64,000 bases of DNA from NCBI GenBank assembly GCA_001600175.1, contig BCJC01000001.1, positions 3,829,652-3,893,651 of the forward strand, given 5' to 3'. This stretch comes from Erythrobasidium yunnanense (taxonomy: Eukaryota; Basidiomycota; Cystobasidiomycetes; Erythrobasidiales; Erythrobasidiaceae). The notes below the pieces were generated by a model that was not told the DNA's origin, ran no database searches, and saw only the letters and a program-made list of their open reading frames with translations. Made by a program: the position numbers and the translations under genes. Positions 1 to 12,187 of this stretch are shown here, piece by piece. The first letter of the stretch is position 1. Every line of letters starts with the position of its first letter.

Positions 1-1753
1 ATAAACGAAAATATTTGATACTCTAACCCTTGCTCTTGCGCAAACTGCTTGATGAGGTGGGTTGCCGCTGGCAAGTTGTGACGAGGAATACGCGGGAAGA
101 GCTGATACGAGCAGCAGAAGCGTCAGCAGCTGTCATCTTGAGATCCCTCGTCGCATTACACTCACATGATGCGTCACTTGCATGTTCAGACCACCATGGA
201 TCCAAGCGATATATTCGGGACAGCTAACGTCCATAGTCGTACGTATCTGTCTCGCGGGGAAAGACTCGTAGATACCCAGGTCTTCCGTGGACTGTGCGAA
301 GTGAGATAGAACGATCTAGCAAAAGATACGTCAGCTGACGTCCCGCAAGATCCTCCAAGTCCGATTATCCTCACCTGAACATGCAACGGACTCGTGACAA
401 TAAACGAAACGAGCACGAAGCCCAGACGCGTAGTCCAGCTGGGGATAGATCGCAGGACTCCTCCACCGAACCAAGCCCAGAAGAAGACGACTCCGACTAG
501 TTCTAGATTGCGATAAAAGCCCCGTTTCGCTTTGAAGAGGAGAAACTCGTATGAATTCGCGAAAAGGTTGAAGCGCCCGAGGGACATGATTATATAGTAC
601 AGTTTGTGCCTTCGCGGAGACTCCTCATCAGCTTTATACCGTAAGGCTGTAGGCGGAGACGTACTGCATAGGGAGGAAGAATCGGCAGACAGCGTCTATG
701 AGCATTGTCCGTCTATAGTAGGTAGAATATAAGTTTCCCAGAAACTTGGTGGAAATAGCAAAGAAGGGAACGTGTTGTATGTCCGGGTCGTGCTCCGGAT
801 GGTTGGTCACCACTGTAACAAAGTCTCATCAGCACAATGCAGGCAGGTATGTAAAACGAGTGCTGCCCACGATGGTGTATGTTATGGTTGTCGCACCACC
901 AGCCGCAGCTGAGACCGCCGAACCACGCAGCTATCAGGCAGCCTATTGTGCGGTCGAGGTGGTAGTTTCCCGTAAGTTCCGCATGCCCAGCATCGTGAAC
1001 GACAAAGGTGACTTGGTGCCAGCATGCGCCGAGCAGGACGGCTGCCAAGTAGTAGTGCCCTGCATTATAGTTTTTCAGCTAAGATCCGTGATGGAGTTGT
1101 ACGTTAACCGGCTCACACGTCTGAGTAGCATTGAGGAAGACGTATAAGAAGCCAGCGAAAAGGCCAAAGTAGCGCAGCATCTCTATCCTGTAGTGCCAGA
1201 ACGGTTTCGCCTCGTACGCGCCGGAAAGTTTGATTTGACCGTGCAGCCTTTCCCACCCTCTAGCTATCTGATTCTGCTTGACAGGGTCTACCTCTGCAGG
1301 AGGTTCCGGAGGCTCTAAGCGTGACGGGTGCAGTATATAGTATTGCTGGACCATTTTGTGCCCTTCGCTCGTTCGGATGGCCTGCAAGTCGTCCTTCCAT
1401 TTCCGCCCGGTCGCAGACGCGTAGTCTTCGAGTCTACCGTACTCTCCATGCGTTCCAAGCTGCACGGGCGGCGTCAAAGGCTTCCATCCAGCGCCAGTCT
1501 CGTCCCAATCTTGCGGATGGACCTGGGCGACGACAAAGCTCTTCATGACCCCGTTGAGCGTCGCATCGCAGTGGTAGGCTTCAATCTCGTTGCTTGCATC
1601 TCGTCCAACAAAGTGTAGTATGCTCAGAGCACCGCCAGGATGCCTGCTCGCCCAGGTGTTCAGGCGGTAGATTGTGTTTCGGTGCACCACCAGCAGATGC
1701 CCCAGCGCTATCAGCTGCGACACCTCGCTGCGTCGCAGAACTGGCAGCGGCAT
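1..1753 (-). CDS. Cytochrome b5-fused fatty acid desaturase, delta-8 sphingolipid type (3' end beyond window)
   Basis: A front-end desaturase that would introduce a double bond into the long-chain base of sphingolipids, or a related acyl chain, in the ER membrane. The N-terminus is a cytochrome b5 domain with the heme motif HPGG at residues 38-41 and a second candidate heme His near residue 61. The three di-iron histidine boxes follow in order: HDAGH and HNIHH around positions 900-1000, then QVTHH/LFPR near 100-180, where a short intron splits the third box directly after HH. I chose the ATG at 1753 (MPLPVLRRSEV); the open frame upstream starts only at a TTG. The C-terminus runs off the left edge. 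The fusion and box spacing fit the sphingolipid delta-8 desaturase family, but acyl-lipid front-end desaturases look alike, so the substrate is inferred. Confidence 0.85.
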
Positions 1754-1911
1754 ACTCGAGAAGCGCGAAAACGAATGGATGGGAAATGGTTGAGAACGAA
1801 AAGGCGGCACACTCAAGGCACGCGAAAAGGCGAAATTAGGGGGTCTGAGTCTAGAACGGCGAGAAATTGTGCCTTTGCTGCGAATAACTTGCTACTCGTT
1901 ACAACACTGCC

Positions 1912-4900
1912 CTATTCGTCGTCTTCGTCATCTATTGCTATCTCTTCCGCATTATCTGTCGCGGCAGCCGCAGCCGCTTGTGCTTTTTCTTGTTCTTGTT
2001 GCAGCGCCTTTGCACGGTCCTTCGCTCTGTGAAGGTAATTAGATTAGTTATGAGCGCTATCTCCCATTGCGACAAACTTACGGTACGAAAGCCATTCCAG
2101 GCTTGCTGGCTTCCAATGCAGCCATAGCATTGCCAGGCGCAGCTGTGGTAGCATTGGCGATGCCATCTGCCTTGCCATTCGCCAGACCCTGCGTTGCAGC
2201 TGCTGCTCGAGCTGCCAGGTATCCTGTGCTGGTATTGAACTGAAAGAAGACGAGGGGTAAGTGGGGGTCAATACAATCTAGATTCTGCACCTACCGAAGC
2301 CTGAACAGCTCTCTTGATTCTGAGATGCTCTCTGAAGGTATCTTCCGACCCAGTCTCGACTTCGAAAGCATTCCATTCCGACCAGAACTTGGGGTTGACT
2401 CTTGGATCGCAGAACTGACTTCCGTGCGCATAGATAGCCCGCGCTCGGTCGATTTCGCCAAGCTTGCGCTCCAGAGCTGCGAAGCGAAGACACATCTCGG
2501 CGGTCTGCTTGTCTGGAAGAACTTCAATGGCCTTCTCGTACACCACGCGCGTAGCAGGCAAGCCGAAGTTGGCTGTGGTTTTCGCAACCAGAACTTCGAA
2601 CATCTGACAAAGCAGGCCTGATCAGTCTGTAACCCAGTGCAAAAGTAGATAGCAGACGCACCTCGAACCGGTCCTGGCTTTCGACATTCTCAGTAGCTCG
2701 GTTGTAAATATTCATAGCTCGTCTAGCCAATCCATGCTCCTCCTCGAAGCTTCCATACATCAAGTAGATCGGCTTCGCGAATTTAGGCGGGCAATCGGTC
2801 AATGCTTGTTCGAATAGGTCTCTTGTCCGTTCAATCTTGCTTCCTCCAAACCGCTTGAGGAACTTGCTTAGGTATGTATTCCATAGTTCGAAAGCGATAG
2901 GATAGCCGAAGAGCGTGATGCCGCGCTCGTACACCTTGAAGGTCTCCTCAAAGTATTGGTTCTCTTCGAGGAAGTTAGCGTAGTTGATGACCACCTGTAC
3001 ACAAAGGGAGTCAGTGGAAGCACTATACCATCAAAAGGAAGGCATACCTGGGCGTTCGCGATCTTGAGCTCGAAAATCTTGTCATAAACGGCTTTTGACG
3101 TCTCAACAGAACCGATCGACTCCTCAAGATCCACGTAGAAAGACCACAGCTTGAGAGACTTGAACAACCGGACTTGCGCCGGCAGGCTCTCGTCGTGATA
3201 GCTGATCTGATTTGCTTTGTTCTTTATCGGCGATTGACTAGCCCTCTGCATAACACGAATCGCTTCATCGTAATTCCTAGGATAGTATTTGTGTCAGGGA
3301 AATAGTAGATAATCAACGCAAGCCAGCTTACTCATTCCGCACTTCCATCTCAGCCCACTCGCACCATACTTCGGCAAGGTCGTCCACCTTCTTGAAGTTG
3401 ACCTTGATAGCTTTCTCAAGGATCTTTCTTGCGCTCGGAAGGTCTCTTTCAGCCTTGTCTTCCGGCAAGACTGCAGCTCCACCTTCCTCGAACAACTTGG
3501 CGTAGTTAATATACAGTCTGTGCAGAGCACCGATAGTTTTCCGCGGGCTGATCGAGTTGATGGCGTTCTCGTATGTCTTCTGTATCTCTTCATCATTCGT
3601 GCCCCAGAGGGCTATCCGTTTCTCCCATTCTTGCACATCGTTCGGATTACGTCTCAGAAGTACTTCGTTCAGAAGGAAAGGCCGCCTGTCCATCAATTCC
3701 TCAAAGTCCTTCATCTGACTGTCGAGCTCTTGCTCTGTCTCTTTGGCTTCTGCGCTTCCTTCCTCCTCCTCAGCGACAGCTTCCATCAACGCTGAAATGG
3801 AACTCTCGTAGAATTCGGCATATGCATCGAAGATCTGCGTAAAGTCGCGGACGGTAAGCACCGTGCCGATACCTTCTTCAAAGATCTGCCTCGTTTTGTC
3901 GAATTCGCCTCGCTTGATCCAGTACGTCGCCAAGCCGGTCCACAAACGACCTGCTTGGTCTTGATATACGTTGATACCGTCTCGTCGAATAATATCCTCG
4001 ACATCCAGCTTCTTTGGATCTGTAGCGTCCATGTACTCTTCCGCCTCTCGCAAGGCAGCTTCCCTTCCAGCTGTGCGCGCATCTGTATGATCTTGTCCCT
4101 GCTGCATGTGCGAAGTCGAAGAAGAGCCTGCAGCAACTGGAGGTCCAGCGAATCTCATCAAGCCGTCCGCAGTTCCTCCAGCTGCCGCTTCCTCCTCTTC
4201 CTCCTTCTTGCGCTGATCTAATTCTGCTTCCTCTCTCTGCGCTCGAAGGGCCCTCTGTGTCATTATCTCCTGGGCCTCTCCATCTGAAATACCCACATCT
4301 TCTGGATATGTTTCCACGACTTGCAGCCATTCCACTAGCAATTGGTACGGACTCTTGCCAAGGACAGACTTGAACTTGCCCTCAGTCGCTAAACGGCTCA
4401 GCTTGAGCAGGAGTTTCGCTGCTTCGAGAGGTCGGGAGGTACCGCTGGGTTGGCCAGCGAGAAGAAGCTTGATGTAATGTTCGGTGAGGAGAGGGTCGAC
4501 TTTAAGGAATCTTCGGAAGATATGAACAGATGCTGTTGGAATCGCAACATCTTGGGCGTATTTGAGGTATATTCGCCAGACCCGCTCGTGATGCGGTTTC
4601 GCGAGGACTCGCAAAGCGCGGTCGAATGTCTTGCGGGCGTGAGAATGGATGAGGAAGGAAGGACAAGAAGGGTGAATGAATATTGATAGGTAGTTGAGCC
4701 ATAATCGAGGCATCTGCGAAGCACCAATCAGTCGCTTGTATTGTCGCCCAGCTATGGTACGCACTCTTGGGAGCCACATCAACGCTCTTTCGTATGTTCC
4801 AGCTAAGCTTCTCCATTCTTCAGCGCCTACTATGCCATCCAGGCCATCTTCCCATCCGCCGTCGACATCCCGCTCTGCATCTGTCAGAAACTCCCCCTTC

Positions 4901-5406
4901 TCGCCTGTTTCTGGGTCTTCTATGCCTTCATTGAGATACTTTAGTATCAACGTAGCACCTAGATTGTCGTCGTCTCCTCCCTCGCCCCGTTTCTTCTTTG
5001 GCGCTTTCAGGTTGACTTTTCGTTTCGGCGTGCCCAGTACATAGCTTGCTCGCATATCAAGGTATTGTTTCCAGATCTTGTAGCTTCCAGGGAATTGCTG
5101 CAGCGCGCGCTCGTACAGGTCTGTAAGCCTTTGTAGGCCTTTTCGACCAGCTGCCGAAGCGAGCTTCTTGCCCAGAAGCGAGTCTTCCACGCTGCTCGTC
5201 GTCCCTCGTGCAGCCAGCTCTGCCTTCTGCACGCCAGACTGGACGTTCGCTATGTGGTGTATCCATCTCCCAATATTCGAAGAGCCGCTTCTAACGAGGT
5301 CGAGCTCAAGGGCAAGCTCGTTGATGGGCACCAACTCGGGATGCGATACGACCGTAGGTATAGGCGATGTCAGGGGGAAGAGCGCCCCTAAAGCTGAGAC
5401 GTCCAT
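1912..5406 (-). CDS. SYF1: Pre-mRNA-splicing factor SYF1 (XAB2-like HAT-repeat protein)
   Basis: A scaffold of the spliceosomal NineTeen complex (Prp19-associated), acting in the nucleus. The product of about 1,000 residues is built from HAT/TPR-like helical repeats throughout, for example LYERALQQFPGSYKIWKQYL and ARKTFDRALRVL. The middle holds segments characteristic of Syf1, including DVEDIIRRDGINVYQDQ and RRPFLLNEVLLRRNPNDVQ. The C-terminus is an Ala/Gln-rich tail ending in an acidic stretch (DDEDDE). Most of the N-terminal two thirds lies in one long exon; the 3' part is split by several short introns around 2040, 2235-2290, 2605-2660, 2995-3050 and 3280-3330. The ATG at 5406 (MDVSALGALF) is preferred; the frame extends 13 codons upstream only to a TTG. 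The same-strand L2HGDH gene ends only 87 bp upstream of this start. Confidence 0.93.
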
Positions 5407-5493
5407 GGTGAGCAAGTCGGTAGCTGAAAAGCAAGAGCAGGCCAAGTGATTGAACAGCAGACACTCGGATTAGATAACTCGTATCCTTTGCAT

Positions 5494-7147
5494 TTAGGCC
5501 CAGTCATCGTCTATACGACCTACACCAGATATGGTCTTCCCTCTGCCCACCCCGAGACCATGTACCTCTTTCCGCACCATCTGCTCGACGTACGCTGCTA
5601 TGGCAAGCGAACTTGTCAGACCTGGGCTCTCAATACCCATCAAATTGATGAAGCCAGGCGCAATGTGCTGGATTGAGAAATCTTCAGGTGTCTTGGAAGA
5701 CGGCTTCAGCTTGGGCCGAATGCCCGAGTCTAGTCGCAACATGTCAGCACACAGCCGTGCGGAGCACATTGAGTACAAAGCTCACAATCTGGCGAAAAGC
5801 CTTGCCGCTGTACATTTGGGAGATAACGCTGTACTGCTGCGAAAACCTCGTCATGCCGCGATTCGTTCGGTTCGAGCATCTTCGCCCAGAAATCAGGATC
5901 ATCCTCATTGAGTTCCTCTGGAGGTGTGAGCCATTCGACATCTGGACCGAAGCGGATCTCATTCGCCAGGTTCATCGTTACTGCGGGCGTCAATCAGTCT
6001 GCTGCTCCGCTTTGACGAGGAGCTGCCCTTACGATGTGTACCCAGTCCGGCAAGCCCAGGCTCTGGGCATGGGTATATGAGGTGCTTCACTTTGGAAACG
6101 CCTGGCCCGCGATAGGCAAAGTAGCTGCCTTTGCAGAAGTAGAGCGGTTTCTGCTGGTCTTCTGGGAGTATGTTGTTGACTATAGTATGGGCACTTCAAG
6201 TTCCATTAGTGCCTGTACTGCCTTATGATGACGTCTACTCACTTTAGCCCGGCGGAGTTGATTAGACACTTCGCCAGTATAGCAGCTCGTTCGCCGGAGC
6301 TGTTCTCCGTCTGCACGATCCATCCTGCGTTCCCAGAGTCGCCTCTCTTGCCCTTTGCACCTCTGCCTTCATCTTCTGATCTGTCTATCCGGACGACTTT
6401 GGTGCCATACACGACACCGGCATCTCCTTCCAGCAGCTCCGCCTCGAGCCGTTCGATAAGCGCATGCGCATCGACTATTCCTGTTTCAGGGCTGAGAATC
6501 GCTGCAGATACGTCTGAGCTTAGATCAGGCTCCATATCTCTTGCTTCTTGGCCGGAAATCAGTCTCAAAGGGACGGGACCTGGTGTATTGGGTAGATTGC
6601 TCGCATGTTCATATAGCTGCTTCAGATGCAGCTTCTGGGAGTCGGAAGTCGCAACTATAAGCTTCTGCGTTTTCCGATGTGGGATATCATGCTTTTCGCA
6701 GTATTGGTAGAGGAGCTTTCGTCCTTGCACACATAAACGAGTCTTCAAGGAGTCCTTAGGGTAGTAGATGCCTGCATGTACGACTTCCGAATTACGGGAG
6801 CTGGCGATAGCTGGTCTAAGTCAGGCCCTACCAGAGTGAACGACCCAGGAGCCGCGATTGCTGGAGGTCTGTATCAGTATATGGAACCCTGGAAGCATGA
6901 TGAAGGCACCTACAGCTTACCTTGTTTCTTGACCGGCGAGGTCGTGCCTAAAGTACCGGATCAGTTTCGAGCAGTTCGCGTAAGTTAAAGCCTACCTTTC
7001 CACGACAAAGGTAGACCCTTGTATCTGTTTAGAGATCTGCCTAGCTATGGCCATGCCCACGACGCCAGCGCCGATAATGAGGTTGTCCACCGAAGTGTCT
7101 GGCGTAAGAAATGGGGAGTACTTCCGCCGAAGTGCTGCTACCGACAT
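5494..7147 (-). CDS. L2HGDH: L-2-hydroxyglutarate dehydrogenase (FAD-dependent)
   Basis: An FAD enzyme that oxidises L-2-hydroxyglutarate to 2-oxoglutarate and so repairs a side product of malate dehydrogenase; in eukaryotes it is mitochondrial. The N-terminus has the dinucleotide-binding glycine motif GAGVVG at residues 26-31. The family-typical stretch follows: HAGIYYPK near 6770-6800, then the LCVQGRKLLYQYCEKHDIPH segment, and a C-terminal GIESPGLTSSLAIA motif. Four or more short introns interrupt it. The start ATG at 7147 lies only about 20 codons before the FAD motif, leaving room for no more than a short presequence. A longer open frame upstream is judged non-coding. The family also includes bacterial LhgO, but the match to the eukaryotic form is good. 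Confidence 0.88.
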
Positions 7148-7397
7148 GGTAGGATGGTCATGTAGCAATGCGAGAGACGAAGGTGCTATGGAAGTCGCGA
7201 GGATTAATGCAGAACTTTGGTGATGTGAAGCGGAAAGAAGGGAGCTTATCGTCAGGTAGATCGATAATGCGAACAAGTCAAGTTTCATCAACGAGCTATG
7301 ATGGCATAACGGGCGACTATCATAAAAGGGTATTGAGCGGCTATACTGGCTACAGATAGAAAGGTCGGAGATCCCGATCACCATTTTTCGGACAGTT

Positions 7398-8525
7398 TCA
7401 ATCCTCTTCCATGTCGTTTGTCAAGTCTATCACCTTAGAGATGGTCTTTACCCTCTCTCGGAGAGCCGCGTTCGCCCTACGAAGTCTTCCTATCTCGATC
7501 TCGTAATCGATAGTCTCCATCCGCCTATCTGCATCCTCTCTTGCGTTTATATCCCTTGGAGGTGGGGGCCTGAGATCCGATGCATCATCTATATTTGTTG
7601 TAGGTATGGTGCCAGTAGCCTCGAGGTAGTTTCTGCTGCGGTATACGAATTCGAAATGGACGTAGGGAGTAGCTTCAGAGTCTGATTGAAGAAAGTCATA
7701 TTAAGCTACGGATGTCTCGATTGAGGATTAAGTAAGGCAAAGGAGCCTCACCTATGTTGGTGTATTTGGGGTATGTACACGGCGTAGTCTCGATTGTCTG
7801 AGTGCCAAATTTCGTGACATGCGCGATTGCCTTCTTCCTCGTTTCGAGCAAGACGCCTTGTTCCTGAGCAGATATGGTAAGCCAAGCTCGATTCATTCTT
7901 TTAGAATACGCACGGCAAATGCTTTGGGCTTTAGAGGGTATGTAGGAGCTGCCTTCGCGGCCAGATTGATCCTGAGCAACTTTATGGAAATGCTGCATGT
8001 GGACCAAGGTTAGCTTCGATATAAATGTCGGAATTGTGAAGCTGGCCTACCTGCCCATATTCTGATAAATCCGGTCATCGTTGCAGCATGCATCCTCATC
8101 GTCTGTCGTCAAAGGCTGGCGCCGGCTTATTAGAGACCATTGGCATAAAGATAAGAGAGGTGGAGTACTGCGCCAAAGAAGAGTGGTTGCACTGTCGTCC
8201 GGCCTACTCTGTTTCCTTCGCAGAGAGCCAGTCGGCCTCGAGGTTCCTGCTTGCCAATGATATAGCTTTGCAGACACTTGCCATCGACGTAGAAGAAGCC
8301 AGCTGCTCCAGTTCTCTCCAGATTGTCGTTCTGCCAGGCAATACGGTACTGGACGCCTGCTACTGAAGCGATATAGCAGGTGATCTTGCTGCCATCTGTA
8401 ACCTTCTTGTACACCTTTGCTCGATTCCATTGACCACGGCCATCTTGCTGTTCAACGTAAGAGACGAATCCTTTTAACTTCAGGAAGTCATCGATTGAAG
8501 GTGCATCAGCGCTAGAACTGGCCAT
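7398..8525 (-). CDS. Family A member 1: DUF7918-like protein with C-terminal SIM-like motif
   Basis: The first of four tandem paralogs; no biochemical function is known to me. The first exon (residues about 13-100) carries the conserved block GFVSYVEQ, then TCYIAS, YRIAWQNDN and a VDGK motif. A short central block follows (TTDDEDACCND and QNMGR). A second conserved block near 7640-7690 reads YVHFEFVYRSRNYLEATGTI. The last exon is a predicted coiled coil (IEIGRLRRANAALRERVK) followed by KVIDLTNDMEED at the stop; VIDLT is a textbook SUMO-interaction motif. At least four short introns. The pattern of blocks recalls DUF7918, a basidiomycete family, but that name rests on memory of the motifs. No signal peptide or membrane segment is seen. 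Confidence 0.72.
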
Positions 8526-8922
8526 GAGTAGAAAGGTGACAAGGTGTACGTCGGAGACTGAGGTAGAGATGTGTACTGTACGAAAGCCGCATCTTCACGC
8601 AACAGGCGAAGACGTTTGACAGAAGCACGGACTCCGATCATAGCGAGACAAGACGGTAGAGGAAGTATACAGCCGAGCTCAAGGTCGAGAGTGAAGCAGA
8701 AGATAGCATTCCAGTATATGTTTGATATGCCATTGTTCGGTGAGGAATTGGAGAAGAAGAGACCACCTCTAGGAGGCAATTGGCAATCGACCTCCGCATT
8801 CGATAGGATAGCAGCATAAGCAGGGTATTAGCATTCCTAAACTTAAACTACTGAGATGACATGTTGCGGATGGTTGCTAGGTAGAGGTACAATGACAGCA
8901 GTACTACTGGGAAAATGGTAAA
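8526..8922. other. Intergenic gap between family A members 1 and 2
   Basis: Holds the promoter of member 1 and the 3' end of member 2. Open frames on both strands are short and unlike any known protein, and I see no recognisable element. Confidence 0.5.
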
Positions 8923-10193
8923 CTAATCTTCGGTCAGATCAATAACGACTGGGCCCTTCCTAGACTTCTTCTTGCGGGTGTCAGAAGCGTCTGAACTGGA
9001 GCTAGCGGTAGGAGCGCTCGAGTCCGGCTCGCTTGAACTGCCTAATTTGCGTTTAGAATTTGGCTGGGAGTGCTGGGACTCCGTCATTATCGTTGACTTG
9101 TTTGCATCTTGAATCTCCGAGAATAGTTTGCGTAAGTCGTCGAGTTCTTGCCTAAGCTTTTGGACTTCTGATGGAGAACCGGGTTGTCGTGCATTCCTAG
9201 CTGCAGGCGCCGAAAGGGGAGGTCTGATAGACTGCTGAGATTCTATCTGATTTGTTGTCGATGGCGCATTCGTAAGTCTCGGAATGATTGGTAAGATGTT
9301 CCGTGCTTCTAGGACTTGACGGCTTCTATACTTGAAGTCAAATTGGAGAAATGGGCTGTCGTCGGGATCTACGAGTACATATGAGCAGACGTGTTTCAGC
9401 TGAGCGGGCTAGCTCACCTATCTGATTCGTCATGTAAGACGTCGCGGGTTTAACGGTGATGCCGTTCCCGAAGTTAGTGGAGTGAGCAAGTTGCGCCATC
9501 TTGCTTTGCTCATGAATGACAGGCGTGGCCTTCGGAAGCAGAAAGGTCTCGGGTCATAGGCGCCAGACAGGGTCGCACAATGGACTTACACGCGAGTATG
9601 TAGATGGTACATGCGCAGTGCGATCGTTACGAGCGGTATGCATGAAGGTTTGTGCTCGATAGAATTTCACAGAGATTCTGTAGTCGGAGGCAGGATTCAG
9701 CTGATGGTCTGCTGCACCCAGATTGTGCAGCTTACGTTCCCAGGTTTCTGACAACCTCCTCATTTTGACAGGCTAGATCGTCATCCTCTGTAATGGGTAG
9801 CTGTATCATATCTCAGCGAACGCCCACTGGTGCTCTCAGGCGGCCTCGATTAACCTCCGCAAACGATATGGGGTGCTTGATGTGATAGCCTTGCAGTCTT
9901 CCGGAGCAGACAACTGTATACCCTTGCTTGAGATCAGAATTAACAACTCTCGAGTCGAGGGTAATGCCATCGGCAAAGTAGCGGTAGATAAAGTCTTGTC
10001 TCAGGGCATTGTCGTTAAGAGCAGAGATTCGGTACTGTAAGCTGGCCTCTGACGCGATGTAGCATGTGGTCTTGTCCTTCGCTGCTTCCACGTTGTAGAT
10101 CTCTGCCTTGTTCCAGGTTCCGTTTTTGTTCAGGACTTCGACGAAGACGGTAAATCCCTTGTAGGTCAGCACATTGCCAGCAGCTTGTGACAT
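8923..10193 (-). CDS. Family A member 2: DUF7918-like protein with C-terminal SIM-like motif
   Basis: Paralog of the flanking genes. Exon 1 reads GFTVFVEV, TCYIAS, YRISALNDN and FADGIT, the same order as member 1. The next exon has the acidic central block (PITEDDDLACQNEEVVRNLGT). The second block near 9330-9370 is FDFKYRSRQVLEARNI. A short helical stretch (EVQKLRQELDDLRKLFSEIQ) leads into a Ser-rich, basic tail (TRKKKSRKG) that ends exactly with VVIDLTED at the stop codon. The basic cluster could serve as a nuclear localisation signal. This is the member with the longest linker between the coiled coil and the terminal motif. Function unknown. Confidence 0.72.
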
Positions 10194-10520
10194 GGTGCGT
10201 TAGACTGTCAGTGATTCGATGTTAAAGAGGGCATAGTCAAAACAATGTGTGTTTTAGGAAGCGTAGGGGCGAAGGCAAGGCACGACGCGTCGACAGAGTC
10301 GCAATACTTTCCAATGGCCTACGAAACAATGTCCGCTGCGAAGAAGATCATTCGCATGCTGAAGCTGTCCAGAAAGGCTCAAAACGGATTGCGAGATGCA
10401 CTGCTTCTCCACGGTGAGCAAAAGCATGTTTACGAAGGTTGAACTGCGTGCATCTGAAGTGTGATCTTACAATGACAGCAACTGACGTTATATGAGAGAG
10501 ATAATGCATAATAAAGTATT
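10194..10520. other. Intergenic gap between family A members 2 and 3
   Basis: Promoter of member 2 and 3' flank of member 3. No convincing gene or repeat seen. Confidence 0.5.
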
Positions 10521-11796
10521 TCAGTCACTTGTAAGGTCAATCGGCTCGACCTTAATCTTCTTTTGTCGCGGAGCAGAAGGTCCCGTGTCCGACTTGCTCG
10601 TGTACGACTTGGTGTCATTCACTTCAACTGGCATCTTTCCCTTTCGCTTAAGATCTGGCTTGACCCCCTTCTCCTCCGCCTGGACACTAACCTTAGCTTG
10701 CGCAAAACCGGCCATGATAGCCTCGCGCAGCGCAGCGACTTCTTTTCTGAGCTTGTCAACTTCCGACTCTTCCTTGGTATCGTCGGTATCGGCGGACTTT
10801 CTTGATTCTTCGATTTCAGCATGTCTTTTCTGTTTGACTGCGATTTTTGGGGGACGGATAGATGTTGGTGCTGCTTCAACCTCTTCGTGTGCGCGATATA
10901 CGATGCCTCGTGCTTCGAGTAAATCGCGCGACAGATACTCCAGTCGAAATGAACAGTAAGGCCGAGCGTCCGAGTCTGCGTCCGCGAAGTCAGCTACGGC
11001 TTAGCGCGCCTCTCTACGACTTACCAACGTCATCAGAGTCTACACCGAAAGCTTCATTTGAGGTAATTTTGATGGCCTTGCCGAATGTCGAGGTGTGCGA
11101 AATTTGGGCCAGCTTGCCATGCTCAGGGAGCATCAGCGATGCCTATAAAGGCCGTCAGTATCATAGTATTATAGACTGTGTGATTCTATTTGCCTTCGGT
11201 TTGTCGGCGTATCTTTCGACGGCATAGTCGAATATCGACCCAACAATCTGAGTGCGCAAGACCGAGACTTGGATACTAAGGATGTTGAGGCAGAGTCAGT
11301 CTATGCCCTCATTCATGTCAGCTACTATGACGGACCTGCCAGCGTTTTTGACGACATTCTCGTCCGTGGTGGCGCGCGTATCGTCATCTGTTACCTGAAG
11401 CTGCTTAGATCTTTCAGTGTAGGTCAGGGACACGGTACAGATCATTAGTCTCACCTTCGTAAATTGCAACTGTCGTCGGGTAGTGGCACTCTCCCGCTTT
11501 CCGGTGCAGGTGCATGCTCCGCTGTTGGGCTTACTGGCATCTGCCACAAAGCCTTGGACGAACATTCCATCCACGAAGAAATCGCACGCTACATCAGGCC
11601 GGATTATATTGTGGTCTTTCCAGGAGATCCTGAAGGCTGCCCCGTCGCGGGATTCAATGTAGCCAATTATCTTGTTATCATGTTCGACACTTGGCTTGTA
11701 GACTTCTGCCTTCTTCCAGCGACCATTGCCCCATTGTATCTCCACGAAGACCTCGTAGCCCACGAGCTTTAGACTGGTTTGAGCAGGAGGGGCCAT
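10521..11796 (-). CDS. Family A member 3: DUF7918-like protein with C-terminal SIM-like motif
   Basis: Paralog three of the array. The first exon carries GYEVFVEI, IIGYIES, FRISWKDHN and a VDGMFVQG motif. A central block reads VTDDDTRATTDENVVKNAGR, very close to member 4. The second conserved block near 10900-10950 is FRLEYLSRDLLEARGIVY. It is followed by a Lys/Glu-rich helix (SEVDKLRKEVAALREAI) and a basic tail that ends KVEPIDLTSD at the stop codon. Members 3 and 4 are each other's closest relatives by eye (shared KKAEVYKP/KKSEVYKP and NVVKNAGR/DVVKNAGR), suggesting the most recent duplication in the array. Function unknown. Confidence 0.72.
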
Positions 11797-12187
11797 CTTG
11801 TAGACGCGTCAACGCCGAGCGAACGACGGAGGAATAAGTGAGCCAGCGCTTAAAGGAGTGTGAGAGTCGCAAATGCGCGGATCTTGACTTCGTCGCGTCC
11901 GTTCCTGATTGTTGTTTTCGCGTAAATTGGCCTGAAGGTGAAGAGTAATAAATTCGTGAAACAGAATACTTAGACCAATGCCAAGTAGACTCGCTGATAC
12001 AGACAAACTCACCTGCTGTTACTTCCGACTTCCTGGTGCGAGGCAAGCTGCCAGAGGGCATTGGAGGGAGTTGTTTTATCTTAGAGCAGGGAGAGCTACA
12101 AACACTGCATGAAACGATAGACTGCGATCTGCTAAATAATTCTACAATGACACCTACTGAAGAAGTTAAGCTTGTGCGGTAAGCCTC
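11797..12187. other. Intergenic gap between family A members 3 and 4
   Basis: Promoter of member 3 and 3' flank of member 4. No gene, repeat or RNA signal recognised. Confidence 0.5.

Noticed and set aside
5407-5445. SYF1 start at 5445
   Set aside because: The codon there is TTG; the first ATG is at 5406.
6992-7384. N-terminal extension of L2HGDH to 7384
   Set aside because: The extension is Ser/Leu-rich without conservation, and the ATG at 7147 precedes the FAD motif at the expected distance.
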